Assembly (NCBI RefSeq): GCF_013868415.1
Contig: NZ_JACEMT010000055.1
Location: 124,001 to 188,000 of the forward strand
From: Marinobacterium marinum
GTDB lineage: Bacteria; Pseudomonadota; Gammaproteobacteria; Pseudomonadales; Balneatricaceae
Length of the DNA stretch: 64,000 nucleotides
Direction: 5' to 3'
A model generated the notes under the pieces. The model was not told where the DNA came from. It did no database searches and saw only the letters and a list, made by a program, of their open reading frames with translations. Made by a program: the position numbers and the translations under genes. This document shows positions 8,989 to 19,426 of the stretch, piece after piece (the stretch's first letter is position 1; the number at the start of each line of letters is the position of its first letter).

Positions 8989-9540
8989 ATGAAACCTGTA
9001 CGTACATTGCTTACGGCACTGATACTGGGTGGTTCGATCGGACTGGCGGTACCCGCATCAGCCGAGATGGCTTTTGGCAATCGGGCCGACACGGAACTGG
9101 CCACCTCGCTCTGGGCACTCATGGAGTACAAGGGACTGGTGGGTGAAGGGGCGGTGATGACACGTCCCTATAAGGGCATGCCGCCCCACGGGATGATTCT
9201 GGAGCTGATCGAAATGCCGGTGAGCCTGCAAGGGCATACCGGTCCGCTGATCGTCAAACGCAACTATGGCGGTGACGGCATATCGGTGGACGATGTCATC
9301 AATGATCCCGGGCGTTATCTGCAGGCGGTCACTGTCATGCTCAAGCGTGAGCCCGGCTACGACCCTGACAATCACGACTGGTTCTATGTCAAATACGATG
9401 CTCGTGGCAGGGTAATGAAAAATCCCAAGGGCGTACCGCTGGCGGGACGTGTTGCCAAGGGCATGCAGACCGGCTGTATTGCCTGTCACGGGACGGCAAG
9501 CGGGGATGACTTCGTGTTCAATCACGACCGCTACAAGTAG
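8989..9540 (+). CDS. Cytochrome P460-type periplasmic heme protein
   Basis: 183 residues. Signal peptide to about residue 25 (VPASA), then a P460-like domain with a single c-type heme site CIACHG near the C terminus (GCIACHGTASGDDFVF). In ammonia oxidisers cytochrome P460 oxidises hydroxylamine and NO using a Lys-heme crosslink. In other bacteria homologues are electron carriers or NO-detoxifying proteins. Nothing nearby indicates nitrification. Ribosome site GGGAGG lies 5 bp before the ATG. It is monocistronic and ends at a hairpin. Confidence 0.8.
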   Translation: MKPVRTLLTALILGGSIGLAVPASAEMAFGNRADTELATSLWALMEYKGLVGEGAVMTRPYKGMPPHGMILELIEMPVSLQGHTGPLIVKRNYGGDGISVDDVINDPGRYLQAVTVMLKREPGYDPDNHDWFYVKYDARGRVMKNPKGVPLAGRVAKGMQTGCIACHGTASGDDFVFNHDRYK

Positions 9541-9544
9541 TGAA

Positions 9545-9575
9545 AAGCACCGGACCGGTTATCCCGGCCGGTGCT
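9545..9575. terminator. Hairpin between convergent genes
   Basis: Inverted repeat AGCACCGGACCGG / CCGGCCGGTGCT with one mismatch between the ends of the P460 gene (+) and fghA (-). It could end transcription from both sides. There is no T-run on the plus strand. Confidence 0.5.
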
Positions 9576-9580
9576 GTCAT

Positions 9581-10432
9581 TCAGTCTTCCATCAGTACTC
9601 TGGCGTGGTAGCGCAGGTGATCTTCGATGAAGCTGGCGATGAAGAAATAGCTGTGGTCATAACCGGGCTGCAGGCGCAGTTCCAACGGATGTCCCGCTGA
9701 CGTACAGGCGACCTGCAGAGCCTCGGGTCGGAGCTGTTCGGTCAGAAAATCATCCGCACCGCCCTGATCGACCAGAATGGGAATCTTGCTGTCCGCTTTG
9801 GCGATCAGTGCACAGGTGTCCCAGTCTTTCCAGGCCTCGGGATCGGTGCCCAAATAGCCTGTAAACGCCTTTTCTCCCCAGGGACATTGGCTCGGATTGT
9901 TGATCGGCGCAAAGGCCGAGACCGAAGCATAACGGCCGGGGTTCTTCAGCGCACAGATCAGCGCACCGTGGCCGCCCATGGAGTGGCCACTGATGGCACG
10001 TTTGTCGGTGACCGGGAAGTGCTGCTCGATCAGTGTCGGCAGCTCTTCGGTCACGTAGTCGTACATGCGGTAGTGATCGGCCCAGGGGGCTTCGGTTGCG
10101 TTGATGTAAAAGCCGGCACCGGAACCGAAGTCGTAGCTGTCATGCTCACCGGGCAGATCGGTGCCGCGCGGACTGGTGTCCGGCGCGACGATAGCGATGC
10201 CCAGTTCGGCGGCGATGCGCTGGGCACCGGCCTTCTGCATGAAGTTCTCATCGGTACAGGTCAGGCCCGACAGCCAGTACACTACGGGAACCGGCTGCAC
10301 CTGTGCCTGTGGCGGCAGGTAGATGGCGAATACCATCTCCGTACCGGTCGCAGTTGAGACATGCTTGTAGCGCTTGAGCCAGCCGTCAAAACACTTGTTG
10401 CTGGCGATCAGTTCGGGAGCGATGTTGGACAT
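9581..10432 (-). CDS. fghA: S-formylglutathione hydrolase
   Basis: Second enzyme of glutathione-dependent formaldehyde detoxification; hydrolyses S-formylglutathione to formate and glutathione. 283 residues of esterase-D type. The nucleophile serine is in [11 protein letters not shown]. The acid and base residues are in DQGGADDFL and GYDHSYFFI. Other family marks are [12 protein letters not shown] and [12 protein letters not shown]. It begins 7 bp after adhC on the same strand, a standard operon. Confidence 0.96.
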   Translation of the reverse strand: MSNIAPELIASNKCFDGWLKRYKHVSTATGTEMVFAIYLPPQAQVQPVPVVYWLSGLTCTDENFMQKAGAQRIAAELGIAIVAPDTSPRGTDLPGEHDSYDFGSGAGFYINATEAPWADHYRMYDYVTEELPTLIEQHFPVTDKRAISGHSMGGHGALICALKNPGRYASVSAFAPINNPSQCPWGEKAFTGYLGTDPEAWKDWDTCALIAKADSKIPILVDQGGADDFLTEQLRPEALQVACTSAGHPLELRLQPGYDHSYFFIASFIEDHLRYHARVLMED

Positions 10433-10439
10433 GCAGGCC

Positions 10440-12579
<2,140 letters not shown>

Positions 12580-12609
12580 CGGGCGGGTACGCCGTTTGCG
12601 GCAGATAAC

Positions 12610-12627
12610 CGGCTCGGCACCGAGCCG
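12610..12627. terminator. Hairpin between LysR gene and ppiC
   Basis: Stem CGGCTCGG / CCGAGCCG (8 bp) in the 70-bp convergent spacer; no T-run, so termination strength is uncertain. Confidence 0.45.
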
Positions 12628-12649
12628 AACCGGGTGTCGCGAGGGCTGC

Positions 12650-12931
12650 TCAGTCTTCGCGGCTGGTCACTTCCAGCAGGTGGAAGCCGAACTGGGTCTG
12701 TACCGGACCCTGAACTTCATTGATCGGGGCGCTGAAGACGACTTCGTCGAACGCCTTGACCATCTGACCCGGGCCGAAGCTGCCCAGCTCACCGCCCTGC
12801 TTGCCTGACGGGCACTGAGAGTGGGCCTTGGCCAATGCGGCAAAATCCGCGCCGTCGGCGATCTGGTCTTTCAGGGACTGACATTCGGCTTCGGTACCGA
12901 CGAGGATGTGACGTGCGCTTGCGCGTGCCAT
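12650..12931 (-). CDS. ppiC: Parvulin-type peptidyl-prolyl isomerase PpiC
   Basis: 93 residues from the ATG at 12931 (MARASARHILVGTEAEC), the length of E. coli PpiC (93). Parvulin motifs: ARHILV, FAALAKAHSQCPSGKQGGELGSF, GQMVKAFDEVVFS and QTQFGFHLLEV (active-site histidine). Cytosolic folding catalyst. The longer upstream frame (from 12988) has no homology. It shares direction with the SlyD-like gene 78 bp upstream. Confidence 0.94.
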   Translation of the reverse strand: MARASARHILVGTEAECQSLKDQIADGADFAALAKAHSQCPSGKQGGELGSFGPGQMVKAFDEVVFSAPINEVQGPVQTQFGFHLLEVTSRED

Positions 12932-13009
12932 GGGCTTTCTCCGTAACAGTTGGGATATCAATTTAAACATGGTGATTATCAGGTTCACACAGGTGGCAGT
13001 GATACCACA

Positions 13010-13528
13010 TCAGTGGTGATGACCGCCAACCCCGTGGGCGTGGCCGTGGGCAATTTCTTCATCGGTTGCCGCACGTACACTGGCCACTTCGATATCATAG
13101 GTCAGTGTCTTACCGGCCAGCGGGTGGTTGGTATCGACCAGCACCATCTTCAGCCCCGGCTTGATCACGGTCACCTGGCGCATGCCCTGATCGGTCTGTA
13201 CCACGGCGACCATGCCCGGCTTCCAGCTGCGTACGCCCTTGGGCAGTCCCTGCAGGTGCTTGATCGGCACGCGCTGTTCACGGCCGTCTTCGCGTTCGCC
13301 GTAGGCCTGCTCCGGCGTCAGGGTCAGGTGCAGCGTTTCGCCAGCGGACTTGCCTTCCAGTGCGGCTTCGATTGCCGGAATCATGCCGTCATGGCCGTGC
13401 AGATACGCGATCGGATCGGCGCCCAGGTTGGTTTCGATTTGGGTATCATCGGCATCGGTCAGTGTGTAGTAGAACTGAACCACTGTATTATCGGTAATCT
13501 GTGTCAACGCAAGCCCCTCGTGCGCCAT
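13010..13528 (-). CDS. FKBP/SlyD-type peptidyl-prolyl isomerase
   Basis: About 172 residues. FKBP core (NTVVQFYYTLTDADD, YLHGHDGMIPAIEAALEGK) with the inserted-flap chaperone domain and a short His-rich tail HGHAHGVGGHHH, typical of SlyD-like metallochaperones that bind nickel. The ATG at 13528 has no ribosome site. An in-frame TTG seven codons later (13507) is preceded by GAGGGG and may be the true start. Lies in tandem with ppiC. Confidence 0.88.
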   Translation of the reverse strand: MAHEGLALTQITDNTVVQFYYTLTDADDTQIETNLGADPIAYLHGHDGMIPAIEAALEGKSAGETLHLTLTPEQAYGEREDGREQRVPIKHLQGLPKGVRSWKPGMVAVVQTDQGMRQVTVIKPGLKMVLVDTNHPLAGKTLTYDIEVASVRAATDEEIAHGHAHGVGGHHH

Positions 13529-13581
13529 GGGTGAAAGCGTGCAGTATCCGGTTCTCGCCCGGGCTTGGCAAGAAAACACAA

Positions 13582-13607
13582 CGAACAGGTAACACGAACA
13601 GGTAACA
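13582..13607 (+). repeat. Tandem 13-bp duplication at a start site
   Basis: CGAACAGGTAACA occurs twice in direct succession, ending 2 bp before the ATG of the coiled-coil protein gene. The unit carries the weak ribosome-binding CAGGT, so copy number would change the leader and possibly translation. Confidence 0.7.
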
Positions 13608-13609
13608 CA

Positions 13610-14782
13610 ATGCGATTAGGACAGTTTACGTGCGCAGCGCTGTTTGCTGCAGTGCTGAGCACCGGATTGGTACAGGCCGAGGAGTGGTCACGAGAGGGCG
13701 TCATCAGCTTTGATACCCGCAAAATTCTGACCGAGCTGGAAGAGGCGCTGACGATTCATGACGAAATTCCCGGGCTGGAAAAAAGCCGCCTGATCGGCCG
13801 GGATCAGTCCGATGCCGAAGCTGATCTGGACGAACTGGTGCAGGACGCGATGGCGCTGTTCGAGTCCGACGCGATCAACCGCCTGCATGATCAGTACCGG
13901 GCGCTGGAAGCGCGCATTGAGGAGCAGGAAGAAAAACTGATCAAATACCGCTCCGAACGGGTGCTGGCGGTTGCAGATGAGCGCAGCTTGCGTACGCGCC
14001 TGATGCCGGGCGACACCCTGAAAAGTTTTGTTGCCGTGACCAAGGCCGATTTCGACATGCTGATCGAGGCAACCGAAAACAACATTGCCGCCTATGAACA
14101 GGATCGGGCCCTGACCCTGGAACAGATGAGCCAGGCGCTGAGCGCCATTGGCGTACAGCTGGATGTCGAGCAGCTGGAGGCAATGATGGCATCGGTTATC
14201 GGTGATGACATGCTGAACATGTCGGTGGTGTTCAACACCATCAAGGATATGACGGCGCAGCTGGCCGAACTGACGCAAGAATCCGGCGAGAGCCTGACCC
14301 ATGCCAAGAAGTATTACGGCATGGTCGTGATTCTGCATCGCATGATGACCGGCATGCAGGACAACTTCATCCGCGATGTGGATGAAACCTACCTGCCCAA
14401 ACTGGCCGGTTACAAGGACAGTGCCAAGGCCAATATTGCGGAATCGCGTCGTCTGATCAAGGAAGGCGGCGACCGGAAAACGCTGGAGCACAATATCGAG
14501 TCCAACCGGCTGACGCTGAAGGTGATCGACCTTTATGCCGACCTGCTGAAACGTCAGCGGGACAAGGTCGCCAAGGCGAACAGGGTGACCCGGCGTGAAA
14601 TGAAGGTCGCCAACAACACCTACAACACGGTGTCACTGAGTTCATCGGTGGTGACGCTGTTGCGTGAAGGCGCCGGCACCTTCGATCGCCTGATTTCACT
14701 GCAGATGCCGGATATTCGCGAGTTTCAGAACGAAGCGATACGGGACGAGTTTCGTAACCTGACCCAACGTCTGGCGATCTGA
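13610..14782 (+). CDS. Exported coiled-coil protein, unknown function
   Basis: 390 residues from the ATG at 13610 (MRLGQFTCAALFAAVLSTGLVQA, a standard signal peptide cleaved before EEW). The mature protein is nearly all alpha-helical and rich in Glu, Asp, Arg and Gln. Heptad-like stretches run about 90-125 (HDQYRALEARIEEQEEKLIK) and 290-350 (LLKRQRDKVAKANRVTRREMK). No enzymatic motif and no membrane helix after the signal. It would be periplasmic. It overlaps slightly in regulatory space with the divergent SlyD-like gene. I do not recognise a family. Confidence 0.8.
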   Translation: MRLGQFTCAALFAAVLSTGLVQAEEWSREGVISFDTRKILTELEEALTIHDEIPGLEKSRLIGRDQSDAEADLDELVQDAMALFESDAINRLHDQYRALEARIEEQEEKLIKYRSERVLAVADERSLRTRLMPGDTLKSFVAVTKADFDMLIEATENNIAAYEQDRALTLEQMSQALSAIGVQLDVEQLEAMMASVIGDDMLNMSVVFNTIKDMTAQLAELTQESGESLTHAKKYYGMVVILHRMMTGMQDNFIRDVDETYLPKLAGYKDSAKANIAESRRLIKEGGDRKTLEHNIESNRLTLKVIDLYADLLKRQRDKVAKANRVTRREMKVANNTYNTVSLSSSVVTLLREGAGTFDRLISLQMPDIREFQNEAIRDEFRNLTQRLAI

Positions 14783-14846
14783 CGACTCGCGTTCCCGACA
14801 GGCAGGACTCCGGCGGAGGCCATGCCTGTCGATCCAGTCTGAATAC

Positions 14847-15494
14847 TCAGGACTGATGTTCCCGCAGGGGGCTTGAGCGGTCGGCGTTGGCCTGGGCAAT
14901 ATCCATGCGTGCATGGCGTACCACACCCACGCCAGCGGTAATGGCCAGCGTGCCCATGATGGCGGCGACGATCAGGTCGGGCCAGGCGGTGCCGGTACGG
15001 AAAACTCCCAACGCGGCTGTCATCACGGCCAGATTGCCGATGGCATCGTTACGGCTGCACAGCCAGACCGACCGCATGTCGGCATCCCCTTCACGAAAGC
15101 GGAACAGCACGATGGCGACGCTGACATTGGCGACCAGTGCCAGCAGGCCGACCAGTCCCATGGTCAGTGGCTCGGGCGTAGCGCCGCTTTGCAGCATCCA
15201 GAGTGCACGGGCCCAGACCAGCAAGCCGAACAGCGTCATGGTCACCCCTTTCACCAGTGCGGCACGGCCGCGCCAGAGCATGCCCATGGAGAGCACACAC
15301 AGCGACAGAACATAGTTGGCACTGTCGCCGAAAAAGTCGATGGCGTCGGCCAAGAGCGAGACGGAATCGGATTGCAGACTGGCGATGCCCTCAACCAGAA
15401 ACATGCCGGCATTGACCCACAAGGCAAACCAGAGCGCCTTGCGGAAACCCGGAGCCGGGCCTGTGGGAGTGGGGGCGGAACAACTGCATGCCAT
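14847..15494 (-). CDS. Cation diffusion facilitator, short form
   Basis: 215 residues, six predicted membrane helices and almost no cytosolic C-terminal domain. Transport-site motifs: LLADAIDFFGDSANYVL (helix 2) and WLCSRNDAIGNLAVM (helix 5), each with the D/N-x3-D pattern of CDF metal sites. The N terminus MACSCSAPTP has two cysteines that could capture metal. It exports a divalent metal in exchange for protons. A MerR-type operator directly upstream and the CadR/PbrR gene next to it point to Cd, Pb or Zn. Confidence 0.88.
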   Translation of the reverse strand: MACSCSAPTPTGPAPGFRKALWFALWVNAGMFLVEGIASLQSDSVSLLADAIDFFGDSANYVLSLCVLSMGMLWRGRAALVKGVTMTLFGLLVWARALWMLQSGATPEPLTMGLVGLLALVANVSVAIVLFRFREGDADMRSVWLCSRNDAIGNLAVMTAALGVFRTGTAWPDLIVAAIMGTLAITAGVGVVRHARMDIAQANADRSSPLREHQS

Positions 15495-15529
15495 GGGGAC
15501 CTCCTGTAATTGTGGATTCAGCAGGTCCT

Positions 15530-15560
15530 ATTGAAAACCCTGTAGTAACTATAGAGTCAA
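15530..15560 (-). promoter_or_regulatory. CadR/PbrR-type operator-promoter of the CDF gene
   Basis: On the minus strand: -35 TTGACT (15560-15555), an unusually long 19-bp spacer holding the imperfect dyad CTCTATAG-TTA-CTACAGGG, and -10 TTCAAT (15535-15530). A 19-20 bp spacer with a central dyad is the hallmark of MerR-family promoters, and the dyad closely resembles PbrR/CadR sites. It faces the CDF gene 36 bp downstream. Confidence 0.85.
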
Positions 15561-15579
15561 CGGCCGCTGTGTCGAGCGC

Positions 15580-16038
15580 TTACGCATGTCCCTTGCCATG
15601 GGTGCCGGGTACATGATTGTGCGCCTCGGTGGAGGAGGTGGTGTCCTGGTGCGCGTTCAAGCCATCCAGAATGCCGCATTCGCGTACGGTTTTGCCCTGG
15701 CTGCAGGCGCTCTGGAGCTGGACCAGCGTCTGTTCCAGGCTGGCCAGTTCCTGCAGGCGCTCACGCACATGCTGTAGATGGCGCGCCAGCAAGGCATCGA
15801 CATCGCGGCAGTCGGCGTCCGGCTGGCGGGCCAGATCGATCAGTTGACGGATTTCGTCCTGTGCCATGTCCAGGCTGCGACAGCGCTTGATGAACTGCAG
15901 ACGTTCCAGATGGAGGGGGCGGTAATGGCGATAGCCGTTCTCGCTGCGAGCGGGCGGGGGCAGCAGGCCGATCTTTTCGTAGTAGCGAATGGTCTCCACG
16001 GACAGGCCCGTGGCCGTGGCAATGTCACCGATTTTCAT
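15580..16038 (-). CDS. cadR: CadR/PbrR-type metal-responsive MerR regulator
   Basis: 152 residues from the ATG at 16038 (MKIGDIATATGLSVETIRYYEKIGLL, a MerR winged helix). Three cysteines, C77, C112 and C121, match the Cd/Pb-binding cysteines of CadR and PbrR (C-x~35-C-x8-CGIL). A His-rich tail (HNHVPGTHGKGHA) is also typical of CadR. It would unwind the 19-bp-spacer promoter of the adjacent CDF gene on binding Cd(II) or Pb(II). Encoded directly upstream on the same strand. Confidence 0.9.
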   Translation of the reverse strand: MKIGDIATATGLSVETIRYYEKIGLLPPPARSENGYRHYRPLHLERLQFIKRCRSLDMAQDEIRQLIDLARQPDADCRDVDALLARHLQHVRERLQELASLEQTLVQLQSACSQGKTVRECGILDGLNAHQDTTSSTEAHNHVPGTHGKGHA

Positions 16039-16149
16039 GATCCTGTCACGCCTTGTGAACACGTTGTGGATCGGCAGCCCCGGCCATGCCGTGGGCTGCG
16101 CGGTCATCGAGCTTAACCGCCCCGAAGGGCGGTCGCGGGCAACCGGTAA

Positions 16150-17688
16150 TCAGTTGCGGATCAAATGATCGAAGGCACCCAGTGCGGCCGTTGCGCCCGA
16201 CCCCATGGAGATGATGATCTGCTTGTACGGGGTGTTGGTCACATCACCCGCCGCAAACACACCCGGCATGGACGTCGCGCCCTGGCTGTCGATGACGATT
16301 TCGCCACGCTCGGTCAGTTCCAGGCTGTCCTTCAGCCACTCGCTGTTCGGGACCAGGCCGATCTGAACAAAGATACCGGCCACGTCGACCACATGAGTCT
16401 CTTCGGTCTGGCGATCCTGATATTTCAGACCGATCACCTTGTTGCCATCACCCAGTACTTCGGTGGTCATCGCCTGCTTGATGATGGTGACGTTGGGCAG
16501 GGATTCCGCCTTCTTCACCAGTACCTCATCGGCCCGCAGGGTGTCGGAGAACTCCAGCACGGTCACATCCTTGACCAGTCCGGCCAGGTCGATGGCCGCT
16601 TCGATGCCGGAGTTGCCGCCACCGATCACCGCTACGCTTTTGCCCTTGAACAGCGGACCGTCGCAGTGCGGGCAGTAGGCCACGCCCTTGCCGCGGTATT
16701 CCTGCTCGCCCGGCACGTTCATTTCACGCCAGCGGGCGCCGGTAGCCAAAATCACGCTGCGGCTCTTCAGGGTTGCACCGCTGGCCAGCTCCACCTCGAT
16801 CAGCTCGCCTTTGGAGAGCTTGGCGGCGGACTGTTCGGTGATCACATCAACCTCGTACTCCTTGACGTGCTGCTCCAGGCTGGCAACCAGTTTCGGGCCT
16901 TCGGTGTAAGGCACGGAGATGAAGTTCTCGATCCCCACGGTATCCATTACCTGGCCACCGAAGCGCTCGGCCACGACACCGGTACGGATACCCTTGCGTG
17001 CCGCGTAGATCGCAGCGGACGCACCGGCCGGGCCACCGCCCACGACCAGTACTTCGTACGGTTCTTTTTCGTTCAGCGCAGCGGCCTTCTTCTCGGCAGC
17101 ACCGGTATCAACCTTGTTGACGATCTCGGCCAGCGTCATGCGGCCCTGACCGAAGTGTTCGCCGTTCAGGTAGACCGAGGGCACGGCCATGATCTGGCGT
17201 TCATCCACTTCCTGCTGGAACAGGGCGCCATCAATCATGGTATGCGTGATGTTCGGGTTCAGCACCGCCATCAGGTTCAGCGCCTGGACCACGTCCGGGC
17301 AGTTCTGGCACGACAGCGAGATGTAGGTCTCGAAGTGGAACTCGCCCGTCAGGTGGCGGACCTGCTCAAGCAGTTCGGCATCGGCCTTGGACGGGTGGCC
17401 ACCGGCCTGCAGCAGCGCCAGCACCAGAGAGGTGAACTCGTGTCCCATCGGAATACCGGCGAAGTTGACGCGCGGCGCCTGTCCGGCAGCACCCACCGCC
17501 ATGCTCGGTGCGCGACGGTCGTTGCCGGTCTTGACGCTGATCTTGTCGGACAGCTCGGCAATTTCGTGGGTCAGCGTTTCCAGCTCGCGGGACTTGTCGC
17601 TGTCATCGGTGGTCAGGGTCAGCTCAATCGGAGTGACAATGTTCTGCAGGTACGCGTTCAACTGCTGTTTCAGGTTTGCATCCAACAT
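16150..17688 (-). CDS. ahpF: Alkyl hydroperoxide reductase subunit F
   Basis: NADH-dependent flavoprotein disulfide reductase that recycles AhpC. 512 residues: a tandem thioredoxin-like N-terminal domain with CQNCPDVVQ, then an FAD domain ([19 protein letters not shown]), the redox-active CPHCDGP, the NAD(P)H motif [12 protein letters not shown] and the C-terminal FAD motif GVFAAGDVT. Downstream of ahpC on the same strand but separated by ~295 bp containing the ahpC terminator, so ahpF probably has its own promoter; see the OxyR-like site at 17842. Confidence 0.96.
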   Translation of the reverse strand: MLDANLKQQLNAYLQNIVTPIELTLTTDDSDKSRELETLTHEIAELSDKISVKTGNDRRAPSMAVGAAGQAPRVNFAGIPMGHEFTSLVLALLQAGGHPSKADAELLEQVRHLTGEFHFETYISLSCQNCPDVVQALNLMAVLNPNITHTMIDGALFQQEVDERQIMAVPSVYLNGEHFGQGRMTLAEIVNKVDTGAAEKKAAALNEKEPYEVLVVGGGPAGASAAIYAARKGIRTGVVAERFGGQVMDTVGIENFISVPYTEGPKLVASLEQHVKEYEVDVITEQSAAKLSKGELIEVELASGATLKSRSVILATGARWREMNVPGEQEYRGKGVAYCPHCDGPLFKGKSVAVIGGGNSGIEAAIDLAGLVKDVTVLEFSDTLRADEVLVKKAESLPNVTIIKQAMTTEVLGDGNKVIGLKYQDRQTEETHVVDVAGIFVQIGLVPNSEWLKDSLELTERGEIVIDSQGATSMPGVFAAGDVTNTPYKQIIISMGSGATAALGAFDHLIRN

Positions 17689-17841
17689 AGCGAGTATTCC
17701 CTCAATGCCAAAAGTTCAGTCAATGTTTCGAATAGCGTTCCGCCGGTGGATCTCCTGTCTGGCGGTCTGGCTCATCTCGAATATGACTCTATAGTAGCGG
17801 GCGGCTATCCATGTGTGAAATTAATCATAATTAATAAGACG

Positions 17842-17856
17842 ATAGCTTTAATTTAT
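17842..17856. promoter_or_regulatory. OxyR-like half site upstream of ahpF
   Basis: ATAGCTTTAATTTAT matches the OxyR half-site ATAGnTnnnAnCTAT at nine of ten defined positions. A weaker second half (17820-17834) lies 7 bp away, the spacing of a tetramer site. It lies ~155 bp upstream of the ahpF start. Assigned by pattern only. Confidence 0.5.
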
Positions 17857-17883
17857 GGAAACCCTGGCCCGTTACAGAATACA

Positions 17884-17910
17884 TAAAAACGCCGCCCTTT
17901 AGGGGCGGCG
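17884..17910 (-). terminator. Rho-independent terminator of ahpC
   Basis: Read on the minus strand: stem CGCCGCCC / GGGCGGCG with a 5-nt loop followed by TTTT. It lies 74 bp after the ahpC stop, so ahpC and ahpF are largely separate transcripts. Confidence 0.88.
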
Positions 17911-17983
17911 CAGGGACGAGTACAGCGTGTGTACTCTGCCAGAGGCATAGGCCGGTCAGTGCGAACCGGCCCGTACCACGGAT

Positions 17984-18547
17984 TCAGATCTTGCCGACCA
18001 GGTCCAGAGACGGTGCCAGTGTGGCTTCGCCTTCCTTCCACTTCGCCGGGCAGACTTCACCCGGGTGCGCTGCGACATACTGAGCGGCCTTCACCTTGCG
18101 CAGCAGGTCGTCTGCATCACGGCCAATACCTTCAGCGGTGATCTCAACCGCCTGGATAACGCCCTGGGGATCGATCAGGAAGGTGGCGCGGTCGGCCAGG
18201 CCCTGGTCTTCACGCATTACACCGAAGTTGTTGGTGATGTTGCCGGTCTGGTCGCCCACCATGTAGTAGTTGATCTTGCCGATGGTGTCGGAAGAATCGT
18301 GCCACGCCTTGTGGGTAAAGTGTGTGTCGGTCGACACGGAAAACACTTCAACACCCAGTTTCTGCAGCTCGTCGTACTTGTCGGCCACGTCGCCCAGCTC
18401 AGTGGGGCAGACGAAAGTGAAGTCGGCCGGGTAGAAGAAGAAAACGGCCCACTTGCCTTTCACGTCCGCTTCGGTGATTTCAACGAACTCGCCCTGTTTG
18501 AACGCAGTTGCCTGGAACGGCTTGATCTCGGTGTTAACGATACCCAT
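17984..18547 (-). CDS. ahpC: Alkyl hydroperoxide reductase subunit C (2-Cys peroxiredoxin)
   Basis: 187 residues. The peroxidatic cysteine is in [13 protein letters not shown] (residue ~47) and the resolving cysteine in [10 protein letters not shown] near the C terminus. The N terminus [21 protein letters not shown] is that of the E. coli-type AhpC. It reduces H2O2, alkyl peroxides and peroxynitrite with electrons from AhpF. Ribosome site AGGAG lies 8 bp before the ATG. A perfect OxyR half site lies ~100 bp upstream. Confidence 0.97.
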   Translation of the reverse strand: MGIVNTEIKPFQATAFKQGEFVEITEADVKGKWAVFFFYPADFTFVCPTELGDVADKYDELQKLGVEVFSVSTDTHFTHKAWHDSSDTIGKINYYMVGDQTGNITNNFGVMREDQGLADRATFLIDPQGVIQAVEITAEGIGRDADDLLRKVKAAQYVAAHPGEVCPAKWKEGEATLAPSLDLVGKI

Positions 18548-18646
18548 GTGTGTATCTCCTGTAAGTTTGGTGTCGTTGCTTGCGAATCTGAAACCATCTT
18601 AACGAGAGGGAATGGGTTTTAGAAATTGATTAGCGTGATGAAATCT

Positions 18647-18661
18647 ATAGTTAATAGCTAT
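18647..18661. promoter_or_regulatory. OxyR half site upstream of ahpC
   Basis: ATAGTTAATAGCTAT agrees with ATAGnTnnnAnCTAT at all ten defined positions, 100 bp upstream of the ahpC start. The neighbouring half site is poorly conserved. OxyR activation of ahpC is established in related bacteria. Confidence 0.7.
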
Positions 18662-18802
18662 CACAGGGGCGGGCGATCAGCATACTCTAGCGAAGCTGCC
18701 AGGCCGGTTTCAGACGGTCGGCTTAAGGACCATGGGAAAGGTAGACGCTTTAGGTATACTCATAGGCGAATTTAAAGGAAGTGACACCAGCAAGGGACGG
18801 TT

Positions 18803-19426
18803 ATGCCAAAGCAGACCATCGCGCATTATCACCAGCAAGCCGAACATTTTCAGGCGCAATATGATTCGGTTGCGGCGCATGAGGTACATGCCGATTGGGC
18901 GTATTTGCTAGCCGAGCGCACCCCGGGACTGGCACTTGATGTGGGGGCGGGCAGTGGTCGCGATGCCCACTGGATGGCGCAGAAGGGCTGGCTGGTGACA
19001 GCGGTCGAGCCTGCACAAGGGTTACGTGAACTAGGTTGCCGCACTACCGGTGATCAGGTGCGTTGGGCCGATACCCAGCTCCCCCTTCTCCTTGATCTTG
19101 CCACGCCTGCACAGGGCTACGACCTGATTCTGTTATCCGCCGTCTGGATGCATCTGCCGGCGGCAGAGCGTCCACAGGCATTTGCTCGTTTGGCTGACCT
19201 GATGGCCAAGGGTGGCTTGCTGATTATAACCCTTCGTTTTGGCCCCTCCGATCCAGCCCGTCCCATGTATCCGGTGAGTACGGAAGAGCTGGCGCAACTG
19301 GCCGCTCAGCATGGGCTGCAGTTAAAGGCGCTTAACAATGGCGGTACGAATGCTGATTTCCTGCAACGCCAAGAGGTAAGTTGGCAAACGGTTTGTATCC
19401 AGCGTCCAGCGGAGGTGCAGGGATGA
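18803..19426 (+). CDS. Class I SAM-dependent methyltransferase
   Basis: 207 residues. SAM-binding motif I LALDVGAGSGRDAHWMA, acidic loop TAVEPAQG and motif IV LILLSAVWMHLP, as in small-molecule methyltransferases of the Methyltransf_11/TehB type rather than DNA methylases (no NPPY/DPPY). Its TGA overlaps the ATG of the helicase gene by 4 bp (ATGA), so the two are translationally coupled and probably form one functional unit. The leader has a plausible -10 TATACT at ~18753. First gene of the accessory island. Confidence 0.85.
   Translation: MPKQTIAHYHQQAEHFQAQYDSVAAHEVHADWAYLLAERTPGLALDVGAGSGRDAHWMAQKGWLVTAVEPAQGLRELGCRTTGDQVRWADTQLPLLLDLATPAQGYDLILLSAVWMHLPAAERPQAFARLADLMAKGGLLIITLRFGPSDPARPMYPVSTEELAQLAAQHGLQLKALNNGGTNADFLQRQEVSWQTVCIQRPAEVQG

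Noticed and set aside
16165-17886. 573-residue plus-strand open frame
   Set aside because: Antisense shadow of ahpF in a GC-rich gene; no ribosome site or recognisable domain.
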